64,000 nucleotides of DNA from assembly GCF_036884255.1 (NCBI RefSeq), contig NZ_CP145605.1:5951001-6015000 (forward strand), read 5' to 3'. Position 1 is the stretch's first letter. Each line of letters opens with the position of its first letter. A program made the position numbers and the translations under genes. The notes below the pieces were generated by a model that was not told where the DNA came from, made no database searches, and worked only from the letters and a program-made list of their open reading frames with translations. Origin of the DNA: Paenibacillus tundrae (GTDB taxonomy: Bacteria; Bacillota; Bacilli; Paenibacillales; Paenibacillaceae). Below are positions 34,227 to 42,624 of the stretch, one piece after another.

Positions 34227-35772
34227 GTATAGCTTTCTTATATTCGGACGGAGAGAAGCCCGTATATTTCTTGAACACTTTGCTGAAGTAAGGCCAGTTC
34301 GATCCAAAGCCCGTATACTCTGCGAGCAAGGACACCGTATAATTCCCATCCTGCTCCAGTAGCTCTAATGCTTTTTGTATCCGGTAGGTGAGGACATAAT
34401 TGGTGAATTTCTCGCCCGTCTCTTTCTTGAACATCTTGCCAATGTAATCGGGATTCATGTAGATCTCTCCGGCAATGGACTGGAGTGTTAATGTTTCATC
34501 CTGATAGCGTTTCTGTACAAGCTGTTTCACCTGGTGCACCATCTGAGACTGCCTGGAACGCTGCTGTTCATAACGGCGAAGGGTGATCTGTTTGGCGACA
34601 GTCAGCAGGAATTGCTGGAAGGAATGCAACGTACTCGTCTCAATCATGCAAGGTAGTCGGTCCATATAATGCTTCATATCTGTGGCTCCGCTAAGCCGAA
34701 TAATCTCCATAAATATTTGGATCAGGTATGATTTGGTCTGGGATATATCGTATCGAAGATCGACCAGCAGTTGGAAGATTCGATTCAGCTCTGCTCCCGC
34801 GTCCTGCCAGTGCCCTGCTTGAATTGCGGTGACAAGCCTTCCCTGATCGTACTCAAACTCAGGCACCTCCCTCTCCTCTATTGCGGCAACATCCCGCTCC
34901 ATAATAAGGCTGCCCTCTCCAAGGTAAAAGCGATGATTCAGGTACGCAATCGTTCGCATGTATAATTGACGCGTCTGTGGTAGTTCACCCGGCTCACTCA
35001 GCGCCATCGTCAGATCATAGCGATAATAGCGGGTAAAGGTAGCTCGAATCTCATCAATATTCCGAAATAGCTGTGCTTCTGACATCGTATCTTCCATCAT
35101 GACGAGCAGATGTCCTCTAACCGTTGTACTTAATATGGGATTATGAAAAATATCCTCTGCGATGTTCTTAACAGCGAACAAGTGCAGATACTCATGCTCT
35201 CCCTCAATCTCGACTAATAACAAACGTACACGCTGACCCAGAAATTGCACACTAAATAACTCGCCAAAATACTTCCATTCCTTCACGCCATACGTCTTGT
35301 TGGTGACCAATTCCTTCAGAAAATATTCCTTCGCATGTGGCAATACTCGCTCCAAATTGTATTGAATGGCCTGCACAAAGTGCTCATGATCTGTAAGCTC
35401 ACGCTTCTCACTGACCAGCTCGCCAATCGCCTGTACCAGGCTCTCCTCACTGCATGGTTTGAGCAGGTAATGCTTCACCCCATATTGCATGGCAGTCTTC
35501 GCATACTCAAATTCGGTAAAGCCTGTGAGCATAATGAACGAGATATCCCGATATTTCTCCGCCACCGCTTCAACAAGTTGCAGCCCATCCATACCTGGCA
35601 TACGAATATCCGAAATAATAATGTCAGGACGTTGCCTTTCGATTGAAGCAAGCGCTTCCAATCCATCGTGAGCAATACCGATGAGCTCCGTACCCAGTAG
35701 GGACCAATTCACGACACTGGAAATTCCGTCAGAGATCAGAAATTCATCATCAACCAACAAGACCTTGTACAT
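34222..35772 (-). CDS. YesN-family response regulator (REC plus AraC output)
   Basis: A 516-aa regulator. Residues 1-120 form a receiver domain (VLLVDDEFLISDG; phospho-acceptor Asp in DIIISDIRMPGMDG; YLLKPC with the conserved Lys), then a ~270-residue linker. A C-terminal AraC pair of helix-turn-helix motifs follows (LQSIAGEIYMNPDYIGKMFK and LLAEYTGFGSNWPYFSKVFK). It is presumably phosphorylated by the YesM-type kinase at 28501-30273 and activates the transporter operon just downstream. It has its own terminator, so regulator and transporter are separately transcribed. Confidence 0.92.
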   Translation of the reverse strand: MYKVLLVDDEFLISDGISSVVNWSLLGTELIGIAHDGLEALASIERQRPDIIISDIRMPGMDGLQLVEAVAEKYRDISFIMLTGFTEFEYAKTAMQYGVKHYLLKPCSEESLVQAIGELVSEKRELTDHEHFVQAIQYNLERVLPHAKEYFLKELVTNKTYGVKEWKYFGELFSVQFLGQRVRLLLVEIEGEHEYLHLFAVKNIAEDIFHNPILSTTVRGHLLVMMEDTMSEAQLFRNIDEIRATFTRYYRYDLTMALSEPGELPQTRQLYMRTIAYLNHRFYLGEGSLIMERDVAAIEEREVPEFEYDQGRLVTAIQAGHWQDAGAELNRIFQLLVDLRYDISQTKSYLIQIFMEIIRLSGATDMKHYMDRLPCMIETSTLHSFQQFLLTVAKQITLRRYEQQRSRQSQMVHQVKQLVQKRYQDETLTLQSIAGEIYMNPDYIGKMFKKETGEKFTNYVLTYRIQKALELLEQDGNYTVSLLAEYTGFGSNWPYFSKVFKKYTGFSPSEYKKAIP

Positions 35773-36000
35773 GTAGAATATCCCCCTGATTGTTAACTGC
35801 TTTTTTTATTCTATTATATGAGCATTATGCATAAATATGGGGGTTAGTTCCGAATGACAGCGTTCATGTTATATGAGCCTGTGTTGTGGACAGTTCTTGA
35901 TGAGGTGATTTTACATGAAGATTACAGAGACACGATCAAGCTTTTAATATAATGGTATAAAATGGATTAAATGTTATGATTGGATGTGAGGTTTATCAAC

Positions 36001-36183
36001 ATGAAATTAAAAGTTTTTCTGAAATACTTTCTGGGCTTTTTTGTTTTATGGAATGTATTATCCGTGGTATTCAGTATGATCTTGCTGGGTGAATCGTTAA
36101 ATGAAATTGATTATATGCTCAACATATTCGGTGGAACTATCTCTAGCGTGTTAGTTGCAATTGTAAAGGCAAGAAATGAATGA
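36001..36183 (+). CDS. Small membrane protein of unknown function
   Basis: A 60-aa protein with two likely membrane helices (LKYFLGFFVLWNVLSVVFSMIL at ~6-28 and a second at ~42-56) and basic ends. ATG 36001 is favoured, preceded by TGTGAGG; the frame opens 21 bases earlier. It stands alone between divergent genes and has a strong terminator directly after it, which supports it being real. An AT-rich block at 35945-35965 may be its promoter. No family is recognised. Confidence 0.55.
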   Translation: MKLKVFLKYFLGFFVLWNVLSVVFSMILLGESLNEIDYMLNIFGGTISSVLVAIVKARNE

Positions 36184-36184
36184 A

Positions 36185-36221
36185 AAACAGCCTTCCCTCG
36201 TTTCAAGAGGAAAGGCTGTTT
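36185..36221. terminator. Terminator after the small membrane gene
   Basis: AAACAGCCTTCCCTC (36185-36199) pairs with GAGGAAAGGCTGTTT (36207-36221) with one mismatch. T/A-rich flanks on both sides suggest it may act in both directions, also closing the methyltransferase gene. Confidence 0.75.
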
Positions 36222-36258
36222 GTGGTTATTCCGGGATACCATTTTGTCTAAGCAATAT

Positions 36259-37176
36259 TTATAGTTTTACCGCATGGATATAATGTACCGACTCAAACGC
36301 CGATAGATCATCCGTCCGATTCGAGAAAAATTTCTCTTGGATGTCCACTGGAGAGAGATGCTCATAAATGAGCAGACCAGCCTTAGCCAGTAGCTCCTCC
36401 ATCTCCGCATATGTGTAGCACGTTTGGATCGGCTCCCCGCCTACTGCAGCCATATGAATCATATTTTGCACACGATTAGAGATGCCCTTCTCTTCAAACA
36501 GATGCTCGTCTGGATAATCAAATACAATAGAGCTTCCCGAAGGTACGACAGCGAATATACGCCGAAGCAAGTTAGACAAGTCCTCTTTGGTCAAGTAATA
36601 GGATACGCCAAGCAAGCTGAAGAAGGTTTTATGATGATCCCTAAATCCAGCATTTATCATAGCCTGAACAGACAGTGGAAGCGTGAAATCCATAGGTATA
36701 AAAGTGAGATTACCGGGAACATTCCAATTCGCTTGTGCCAAGCGACTCTGCTTAGATTCCTGTGTAGCCGGGATATCCAACTCAAAGATGCGAAGCGTGC
36801 TACTGAGCTCCCTATGCCTGAACGCAAACGTGTCCAAACCAGCCCCAAGAATGACATACTGTGTAGCTCCGAGTGTCACCTCTTGAAGCAGAACCTGCTC
36901 ACAATAGGCTGCACGAGCCAGTGGTGTAGGGGCAAGCTGCACATGGACAATCCATTTCAAGATCGCATCTGGATCATCCTTCATGTTAGATGCCTTTCCT
37001 GCATCAAAAAATGACATCCCTTGAATCATATTATTCCGGATCTCTGAATGCTCCTGAGGTGATATCAATTCCTTAGCCAGACTATCATTGAAAATGCAAG
37101 GTACATCATACTGACTGTGATACGCTCGACTAAACGCTGACACTAATGAAGTTATACTTGCCTTTCCGTGCTTCAT
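36259..37176 (-). CDS. SAM-dependent methyltransferase, leucine carboxyl methyltransferase family
   Basis: A ~305-aa enzyme of the PPM/LCMT-like family: SAM-binding motif VILGAGLDTFAFR, acidic motif II (RIFELDIPATQESKQ), then GVSYYLTKEDLSNLLRRI. Bacterial members methylate carboxyl or hydroxyl groups of small molecules, often in natural-product pathways. ATG 37176 is eight bases after GGGAGG. The leader is striking: a consensus sigma-A promoter is followed by an intrinsic terminator directly before the ribosome site. An MFS exporter gene lies directly upstream on the same strand, so the pair may serve drug modification and efflux; this is an inference. Confidence 0.85.
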   Translation of the reverse strand: MKHGKASITSLVSAFSRAYHSQYDVPCIFNDSLAKELISPQEHSEIRNNMIQGMSFFDAGKASNMKDDPDAILKWIVHVQLAPTPLARAAYCEQVLLQEVTLGATQYVILGAGLDTFAFRHRELSSTLRIFELDIPATQESKQSRLAQANWNVPGNLTFIPMDFTLPLSVQAMINAGFRDHHKTFFSLLGVSYYLTKEDLSNLLRRIFAVVPSGSSIVFDYPDEHLFEEKGISNRVQNMIHMAAVGGEPIQTCYTYAEMEELLAKAGLLIYEHLSPVDIQEKFFSNRTDDLSAFESVHYIHAVKL

Positions 37177-37192
37177 ATCGTGTTCCTCCCAC

Positions 37193-37230
37193 AAAAAAAT
37201 AAGATTCCCCCTGGCCAGGAGAATCTTATT
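37193..37230 (-). terminator. Leader terminator/attenuator before the methyltransferase
   Basis: AATAAGATTC (37198-37207) pairs with GAATCTTATT (37221-37230), with an inner CCTGG/CCAGG helix, and seven U follow on the minus strand. The ribosome site GGGAGG starts two or three bases after the U-run. It may also end transcripts from the upstream MFS gene. Confidence 0.8.
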
Positions 37231-37255
37231 ATATACGGGATGTTTATATATGTAA

Positions 37256-37284
37256 ATTATAGCATATAAACAAAATTTTGTCAA
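37256..37284 (-). promoter_or_regulatory. Consensus sigma-A promoter for the methyltransferase
   Basis: TTGACA (37284-37279), 17 bases, TATAAT (37261-37256) on the minus strand: a perfect match. The predicted start near 37249 gives a 73-nt leader that must pass the terminator at 37193-37230. Confidence 0.85.
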
Positions 37285-37293
37285 TCATTTATT

Positions 37294-38517
37294 TTAGCCG
37301 TCGATTCCATATTCCTTCACCTCACGGTGCCGATTCAGTGCCGCATGCAGTAGGAAACCAACAACCGCTACAGCTGCCATCGCAGTCGCAAGCCAGGCTA
37401 CAGGAATTAATCCTTGCTTGTCATACATGACTCCCATCGCATACGGACCAATGACCCGACCAATTGCTCCGATGCCGCCGGACACCCCAATATAGAAGGG
37501 CGCTGCTCGTCCAGCGTGCTCGGATATAAATGCCGGCGTTGCCGGGGAGATCAGCATTTCACCAAAGGTCGCGAGCACCATCGCTAGAACCATGCCCGGA
37601 TAGTTATACATTGTAATCATCACCAGGTATGCCATGCCATAGAATACGGCGCTAGCCGTCATCTGAGCGTTAGAGGTACGAGCCATTGTACGTTTAATCC
37701 ACGACGTGAAGGGCTGTCCTACAAAGATCAGCACCCCGTTCAGAGTCCAGAGCAGACCATACATTCTTTTCTCCATGCCTTCTGAAATAATGTACGGCGA
37801 CACCCCTGTATTCCAGATCGAGTTACCAAATAACAGGAACAGCACACCTAGACTCATAAACAGATACAGCCTCGTATTGCCTAGCAGTGCCCATACACTT
37901 GCACCACCGGTCTCCGTCTGGCGTTTGGTCAGATGTACTTCCCCTTGCTCCGGTTCAAGCCGCGACAGATAATACCAGAAGAATATCGCAAAGCCCGCCG
38001 AGGTGACCCCGTTCAATATGAAACTGAGGTGATACGAAAAGTCCGCCAGAAATCCACTAAGCGCTGTACCAATCGCCACACCGATATTGTTCGCCACATA
38101 AATAATGTTGAACAGCTCACCACGCCGCTCTGCGAACCGAAAACCGATAAACGCTTGAATCGCAGGTAGCGACAAGGAACTGAATAAGCCAATCCAGCCC
38201 ATTGCACAGATAAATACAACCCAATATGCGCTGATCCACGGTAGAGCAAACAGCCCTAAGGCATTCAGTGCCAGCGATCCGATAATCAACTTTTTGACTC
38301 CAACTCTGTGATACAGTGAGCCGCCAAGCAATTGTCCAAAAATACCGCCCAGCGATTGAATCAGGATGACAAATCCGGCGTTAGCCATCGTCCGACCTAA
38401 CTCGTCAAACACATACATCGTTGTCAGCGGCCACATCAAGGCACTGCCTGTCGCGTTGACCAGACTTGCCAGCAGAAATATTTTTACTTCCTTAGGATAG
38501 GAATCGAGCCATCTCAT
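37294..38517 (-). CDS. MFS transporter (probable drug/solute exporter)
   Basis: A 407-aa protein with 12 hydrophobic segments. Family signs are GGIFGQLLGGSLYHRVGVKKLI (the helix 2-3 loop motif) and the helix-5 stretch VGVAIGTALSGFLAD-like (IGVAIGTALSGFLADFS). This arrangement resembles YttB/MDR-type exporters of Bacillales. The methyltransferase follows in the same direction after 117 bp with its own promoter. Substrate unknown. The 275-bp gap upstream contains an 11-bp palindrome and repeated ATATGAATCTAT. Confidence 0.8.
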   Translation of the reverse strand: MRWLDSYPKEVKIFLLASLVNATGSALMWPLTTMYVFDELGRTMANAGFVILIQSLGGIFGQLLGGSLYHRVGVKKLIIGSLALNALGLFALPWISAYWVVFICAMGWIGLFSSLSLPAIQAFIGFRFAERRGELFNIIYVANNIGVAIGTALSGFLADFSYHLSFILNGVTSAGFAIFFWYYLSRLEPEQGEVHLTKRQTETGGASVWALLGNTRLYLFMSLGVLFLLFGNSIWNTGVSPYIISEGMEKRMYGLLWTLNGVLIFVGQPFTSWIKRTMARTSNAQMTASAVFYGMAYLVMITMYNYPGMVLAMVLATFGEMLISPATPAFISEHAGRAAPFYIGVSGGIGAIGRVIGPYAMGVMYDKQGLIPVAWLATAMAAVAVVGFLLHAALNRHREVKEYGIDG

Positions 38518-38792
38518 AATCTTCGTTCATGCTCCTTCATACACCAACCTGTTTCCGTAGAAAAAGCTCCCACAACGACTGGCATGACCAGCCGAAGCGA
38601 AAGCCTGTATGGTAAAGTTTATATAATATGAATCTATTTCATAACTCATTAAAACGAGTTTTATGTAACTAGATATAGAAAAATTGAACCGTTTCGATCT
38701 ATATCTAGCCTTGATTTAAGCAGCTAAAGGTATTATGAAATTGATTCAATATGAATCTATATTACCTCAAAAAAACAAGCTTGCAAGCACAC
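38518..38792. other. Intergenic region with palindrome and operator-like loop
   Basis: CTAGATATAGA (38669-38679) and TCTATATCTAG (38698-38708) are perfect complements. The 18-base interval holds TTGAACCGTTTCGA, one base off the LacI-type operator core seen at 20796 and 22318. ATATGAATCTAT occurs near 38626 and again near 38749. AAAACGAGTTTT (38651-38662) is a further small palindrome. It probably contains the exporter's promoter and an operator. Confidence 0.45.
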
Positions 38793-40856
38793 TCACTGAC
38801 GCTTCACTTCAACAGTGGCAGAGAAAAATGTTGCGCCATTCCCCATATCAGATAGACGGTTAGACGTCAGCGTATTGACGCGCTGTTTCTTCCCTTCGCC
38901 ATCCCACCACAAGCCTTGGCTGATTACCGTTCCAGGTAGCATCGCTTCGGTAATTTTCGCTGTAAGCTCAATCTGTCCACGTTCGTTCCACACGAGCACC
39001 ATGTCTCCCTCTTCCACGTTTCGACGTGCGGCATCCTCTGGATGTATCTGTAGCATAGGCATTTTCTCCAGACGTTGGTGCTTCTGCGTATTCGCAAATG
39101 ACGAGTTCAAGAAGTTATGATTCGGCGGAGAAACAAACATCAGCGGATATTCATCCGTAACACTGGCAGGTCGCTCTCCATCATAACCTTCCAAGGATGT
39201 GCGGTACGTAGGTAGGGGTGGCAACCCACGCTGCTCCATCGTTTCGGAGTACAATTCAATCTTCCCAGATGGCGTGGGCAAACGATCCAAATAAGAATCA
39301 TACGGCGTCATATCCAGCTTCACAAACCGCTGCTCCTGAAGTGCCTCCAGCGTTACTCCGTTCATATACGGGTTATCTGTATTCTGGAGTGCTGCCTCAA
39401 TCATCTGTTCTGGCGTCTCGCCAAAGATCTCAGGATCATATCCCATCGCCTGTCCAAGTAAGGAGAACAACTCAACATTGCTCTTACTCTCCCCGATCGG
39501 CGCGATGACTGGCTCCTGCAATTGAACGTACTGATGCCAGTAGGAGGTGTATAGGTCTGTTGCTTCAAACGAAGACTTCGCAGGTAGCACAATATCCGCG
39601 TATTTGGCCGTATCCGTCATGAATAGATCGTGTACAACCGTGAATAAATCTTCTCTTGCAAAACCTCGCTCCACCCGCTCGGAATCCGGTGCAACAACCA
39701 GTGGGTTGCTGCAATATACTAACATCGCTCGGATTGGCTGCTCCGCTTCGAGCAGCGCCTCACCAATCCGGTTCATGTTCACTACTCGCGGCTCTGGATT
39801 GTGCCGCAGATCTGGACGCTCCAATGCATCGCTATTGGTGCTCGCATAGCTATTCGTGCGCACGGCACCGCCGCCGCGCTGCAACCAGTGGCCTGTAATC
39901 GCAGGCAGACAAGATATGCTGCGCACACTCATCCCACCATGATCATGATGCTGGAGGCCATTGCCGATATGAATATGCGCTGCGTTCGCCTTGCCGTACA
40001 GCTCAGCCAGCTTCACGATGTCAGCTTCCGGCACGCCGGTAATGCGTGCTACACGCTCTGGGGTATAACTTTGAACATGATCACGCAGTGCCTCATGTCC
40101 TACGGTATACTTTTGCATAAAGGCTTCATTCGCCATCTCACGTTCAAACAACACATGCATGACTCCCAGTGCTAGCGCACTGTCTGTACCCGGGTAGAGC
40201 GGGATAAACCAGTCTCCCCATTGAGCGGTACGGTTGCGATGTACGTCGATGACAACAATCTGAGCGCCCTTCTTGCGAGCTTTCTCTGCGAGTACAACCT
40301 GATGCATATTCGTGCTGACAATGTTGCCTCCCCATACGATGATGAGATCCGCATGCTCGGTATCCTCTGGGATTGTCCCTTGATTAGCGCCCATTGTATA
40401 TTTCCAGCCGGTATTGCCCGCCGCATTACAGATTGTCTGCTCCAGCATGCTCGCTCCAAGTGCGTTGAAGAAACGTCGATCCATACCGTCAACGCCGAGA
40501 ATGCCCATATTGCCATAGAAGCTGTACGGCAGAATGCTCTCTGATCCGTAGGTCTCCGCAATGGAACTGAATTTGGACGTAATCTCGCCAATCGCTTCAT
40601 CCCAGCTAATCTGTTCGAACTTGCCTTCACCCTTGGCGCCAACCCGTCTCATCGGATATTGAAGCCGCTCAGGGTGATATACACGCTCGGTCATATTTCT
40701 AACTTTATTGCAGATAGCACCCTTGGTGATTGGATGATCGGGGTTTCCCACGACCTTTACAATTTTTCCGTTCTCTTTATGTAACAGCAGACCGCATGTA
40801 TCCGGGCAATCAAGTGGACAAACTGCCGGAAATACACCATTCTCCTGATTAATCAT
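38793..40856 (-). CDS. Molybdopterin-dependent oxidoreductase (DMSO reductase family, YoaE-like)
   Basis: A 687-aa enzyme binding bis-MGD and one [4Fe-4S] cluster. The N-terminal cysteines are in CPLDCPDTC plus a fourth in KGAICNKVRNM. Cofactor-binding segments include SFYGNMGILGVDGMDRRF, IVWGGNIVSTNMH and the C-terminal domain ending HPEDAARRNVEEGDMV. No twin-arginine signal, so it is cytoplasmic. It resembles B. subtilis YoaE and formate dehydrogenase-like proteins; the electron donor or acceptor is unknown. ATG follows GGGAGG. The formate/nitrite channel upstream on the same strand suggests formate or nitrite metabolism. moaA and mobA in the window would supply cofactor. Confidence 0.9.
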   Translation of the reverse strand: MINQENGVFPAVCPLDCPDTCGLLLHKENGKIVKVVGNPDHPITKGAICNKVRNMTERVYHPERLQYPMRRVGAKGEGKFEQISWDEAIGEITSKFSSIAETYGSESILPYSFYGNMGILGVDGMDRRFFNALGASMLEQTICNAAGNTGWKYTMGANQGTIPEDTEHADLIIVWGGNIVSTNMHQVVLAEKARKKGAQIVVIDVHRNRTAQWGDWFIPLYPGTDSALALGVMHVLFEREMANEAFMQKYTVGHEALRDHVQSYTPERVARITGVPEADIVKLAELYGKANAAHIHIGNGLQHHDHGGMSVRSISCLPAITGHWLQRGGGAVRTNSYASTNSDALERPDLRHNPEPRVVNMNRIGEALLEAEQPIRAMLVYCSNPLVVAPDSERVERGFAREDLFTVVHDLFMTDTAKYADIVLPAKSSFEATDLYTSYWHQYVQLQEPVIAPIGESKSNVELFSLLGQAMGYDPEIFGETPEQMIEAALQNTDNPYMNGVTLEALQEQRFVKLDMTPYDSYLDRLPTPSGKIELYSETMEQRGLPPLPTYRTSLEGYDGERPASVTDEYPLMFVSPPNHNFLNSSFANTQKHQRLEKMPMLQIHPEDAARRNVEEGDMVLVWNERGQIELTAKITEAMLPGTVISQGLWWDGEGKKQRVNTLTSNRLSDMGNGATFFSATVEVKRQ

Positions 40857-40963
40857 GTTGAAGTTCCTCCCCTGTAAAAGCTATCTCTCTATCATATCTT
40901 CTCTGGTGCGTTACCGTAAAGAGAACAGTTCATTTTCTCATCTACACAAGACGCCATTATTTT

Positions 40964-40981
40964 GCAAAAAAAGTTTTTTGC
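40964..40981. repeat. 18-bp palindrome upstream of the oxidoreductase
   Basis: GCAAAAAAAGTTTTTTGC is self-complementary apart from its two central bases, about 110 bp before the oxidoreductase start. A regulatory role is possible but unproven. Confidence 0.35.
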
Positions 40982-41080
40982 TTATGATTCATTCTCCAGA
41001 TTCAGGGGTAAATAAAAAACAAGGCATTAGGCTAGTGTTTCCCCACTTCCTCCTCATGCCATATCATGGACCACTCCCGA

Positions 41081-41129
41081 AATTCGCCATGAACAGGTTT
41101 CGTTCCCCCGAACCTTGTCATGGCGAATT
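41081..41129. repeat. Long inverted repeat between oxidoreductase and channel genes
   Basis: AATTCGCCATGA (41081-41092) and TCATGGCGAATT (41118-41129) are perfect complements, extended inward by CAGGTTTCG/CGAACCT. It lies in a 477-bp gap with no gene; on the + strand a T-rich tail follows but no + strand gene precedes it. Confidence 0.6.
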
Positions 41130-41184
41130 TATTTTGTGTATTTATATATTATATAAAACTAAACGCATGATTATTTGTAGCTGT

Positions 41185-41205
41185 CACTTCGATGACAAAA
41201 TAACC
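41185..41205. repeat. Family A repeat relic
   Basis: CACTTCGATGACAAAATAAC closely matches 9578-9597 inside the family A copy at 9551-9730. A weaker relative is at 27192-27212. Confidence 0.4.
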
Positions 41206-41236
41206 TTAACTCTGCCCCACCGACAAAAATAAACAT

Positions 41237-41304
41237 GAAAAAACGATCTCGTTTCCGCTCTGCCACGGGGTTGCTCACCGTGATCTAGAACGAGACAAGA
41301 TCGT
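41237..41304 (-). terminator. Terminator after the formate/nitrite channel gene
   Basis: ACGATCTCGTT (41243-41253) pairs with the segment 41289-41304 with a small bulge, enclosing an inner CACGG/CCGTG hairpin. Six U follow on the minus strand. Confidence 0.7.
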
Positions 41305-41333
41305 CTGCACTGTCATACTTCCTTGATATCATG

Positions 41334-42176
41334 TTACGCCTGTTTGCTTAGCATCGGTCTAGCATCAGGCTCGACTGCCATTTTTAACTCCGGCTTCACT
41401 TCGGACTCGCTTTGACGAAGATACACCATATAGTAAGCTGCCGCGACAAACAGAGCACCACCCGTCAGATTACCCAGCCATACCGGAATGAAGTTCATGA
41501 TGTATTGTGCCCACGAATAATGCCCTTCGAAAATCGCTGCAGGAATTAAGAACATATTCGCTACAACGTGCTGGAAGCCGATCGCAACAAAGGCCATCGT
41601 AGGAAACCATATGCCGAGCACTTTACCACTCATCGTATCTGCTGCGTAGCACAACCACACTGCCAGAGCCACCAGCCAGTTGCAACCAATGCCGGAGATG
41701 AAGGCTTGCAAGAATCCGTCATGCAGCTTATGTCCCGCCATATCTACAACCTTCGCTAGATATACGCCCTCACTCGTTAGCCCTAACACATGACCAAACG
41801 CATAAGCCACGAAGATTGCTCCTAGAAAGTTCCCAATCGTCACCAAAGTCAGGTTCTTGAGCATGCTGCCCACCGATAGTTTACGTGCGATTGTAGCTAG
41901 AGGTACCGCCATCATATTGCCAGTCAGTAACTCTCCGCCGCCAATAAGCACCAGAATAAGACCTAATGGGAAGACAGATGCACCGATTAGGTTCACAAGG
42001 CTACCCCACTCTGCCGGAGCAGAAGCAATCACCCGTATGTTCAGCAGAAATCCTAGAGATATAAACGCCCCTGCCATAAAACCAAGGATAAGTACAGATA
42101 AAACAGGATTGTGAGCCTTCTTAATCCCGCTCTGCACCGTGTATTGTGCAACCTCAAGAGGTGTTTTGACCGCCAT
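41334..42176 (-). CDS. Formate/nitrite transporter (FocA/NirC family)
   Basis: A ~280-aa FNT-family pentameric channel with six helices. Signatures are the early GFMAGAFISLGFLL segment, GGGELLTGNMMAVPLA (the family loop) and GIGCNWLVALAVWL. It moves formate, nitrite or hydrosulfide across the membrane. The second ATG (42176) is preferred since AAAGGAGA then lies nine bases upstream. The promoter carries an FNR-type box centred at -41.5, so anaerobic induction is likely. The oxidoreductase downstream on the same strand is separated by 477 bp and a terminator, so it is transcribed apart. Confidence 0.9.
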   Translation of the reverse strand: MAVKTPLEVAQYTVQSGIKKAHNPVLSVLILGFMAGAFISLGFLLNIRVIASAPAEWGSLVNLIGASVFPLGLILVLIGGGELLTGNMMAVPLATIARKLSVGSMLKNLTLVTIGNFLGAIFVAYAFGHVLGLTSEGVYLAKVVDMAGHKLHDGFLQAFISGIGCNWLVALAVWLCYAADTMSGKVLGIWFPTMAFVAIGFQHVVANMFLIPAAIFEGHYSWAQYIMNFIPVWLGNLTGGALFVAAAYYMVYLRQSESEVKPELKMAVEPDARPMLSKQA

Positions 42177-42269
42177 CGCCATTCTCTCCTTTACTTCTCA
42201 TATTGAATGGAACGTTCTTCAGTTCATGTGTGAATAGTTACAGCTTCACTGTCTGAACTGTCTGATCTA

Positions 42270-42312
42270 ATTGTATCTTGGCTGGAGATAAAACTTTGTG
42301 CAAATAATCACA
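42270..42312 (-). promoter_or_regulatory. FNR-type activated promoter of the FNT channel gene
   Basis: TGTGCAAATAATCACA (42297-42312) is one base from the FNR/CRP-type site TGTGA-N6-TCACA. The -10 TACAAT is at 42275-42270 on the minus strand. With a start at 42263 the box is centred at -41.5, the classical class II activation position. Confidence 0.7.
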
Positions 42313-42624
42313 AAGAATAGATGCATTTTTAGTTATTGATCGTTTTCACCGTTTCATAAGTTATTTTTACTTCAGAAAGGAGTAGTTTAATGCTTTTTTC
42401 ATTTCAGTTCGAATCCTCATTCTTTATCAGACTGCAATTCTTGAACAAAAAAACTGCATTTACACTGAAGCGAAAATGATATTCGTAAAGAAGGCTCTAA
42501 AGGAGAGTCTCAACGATGATTGAATTACGGTTCCTTATAATGATGACTGAAGATGAGTTCTTCACTTCATAATATTAGCTCTGGTGCTGCACCTAGTGGG
42601 GCTAAACAATTTCGGATTTATATC

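Noticed and set aside
36424-37014. 196-codon ORF antisense to the methyltransferase
   Set aside because: Opposite an intact methyltransferase with clear motifs; the translated sequence is composition-biased and unrecognisable.
38755-38800. Terminator after the molybdopterin oxidoreductase (GCTTGCAAGC then T run)
   Set aside because: The self-complementary ten-mer cannot form a stable hairpin with a usable loop; the U-run alone is not enough.
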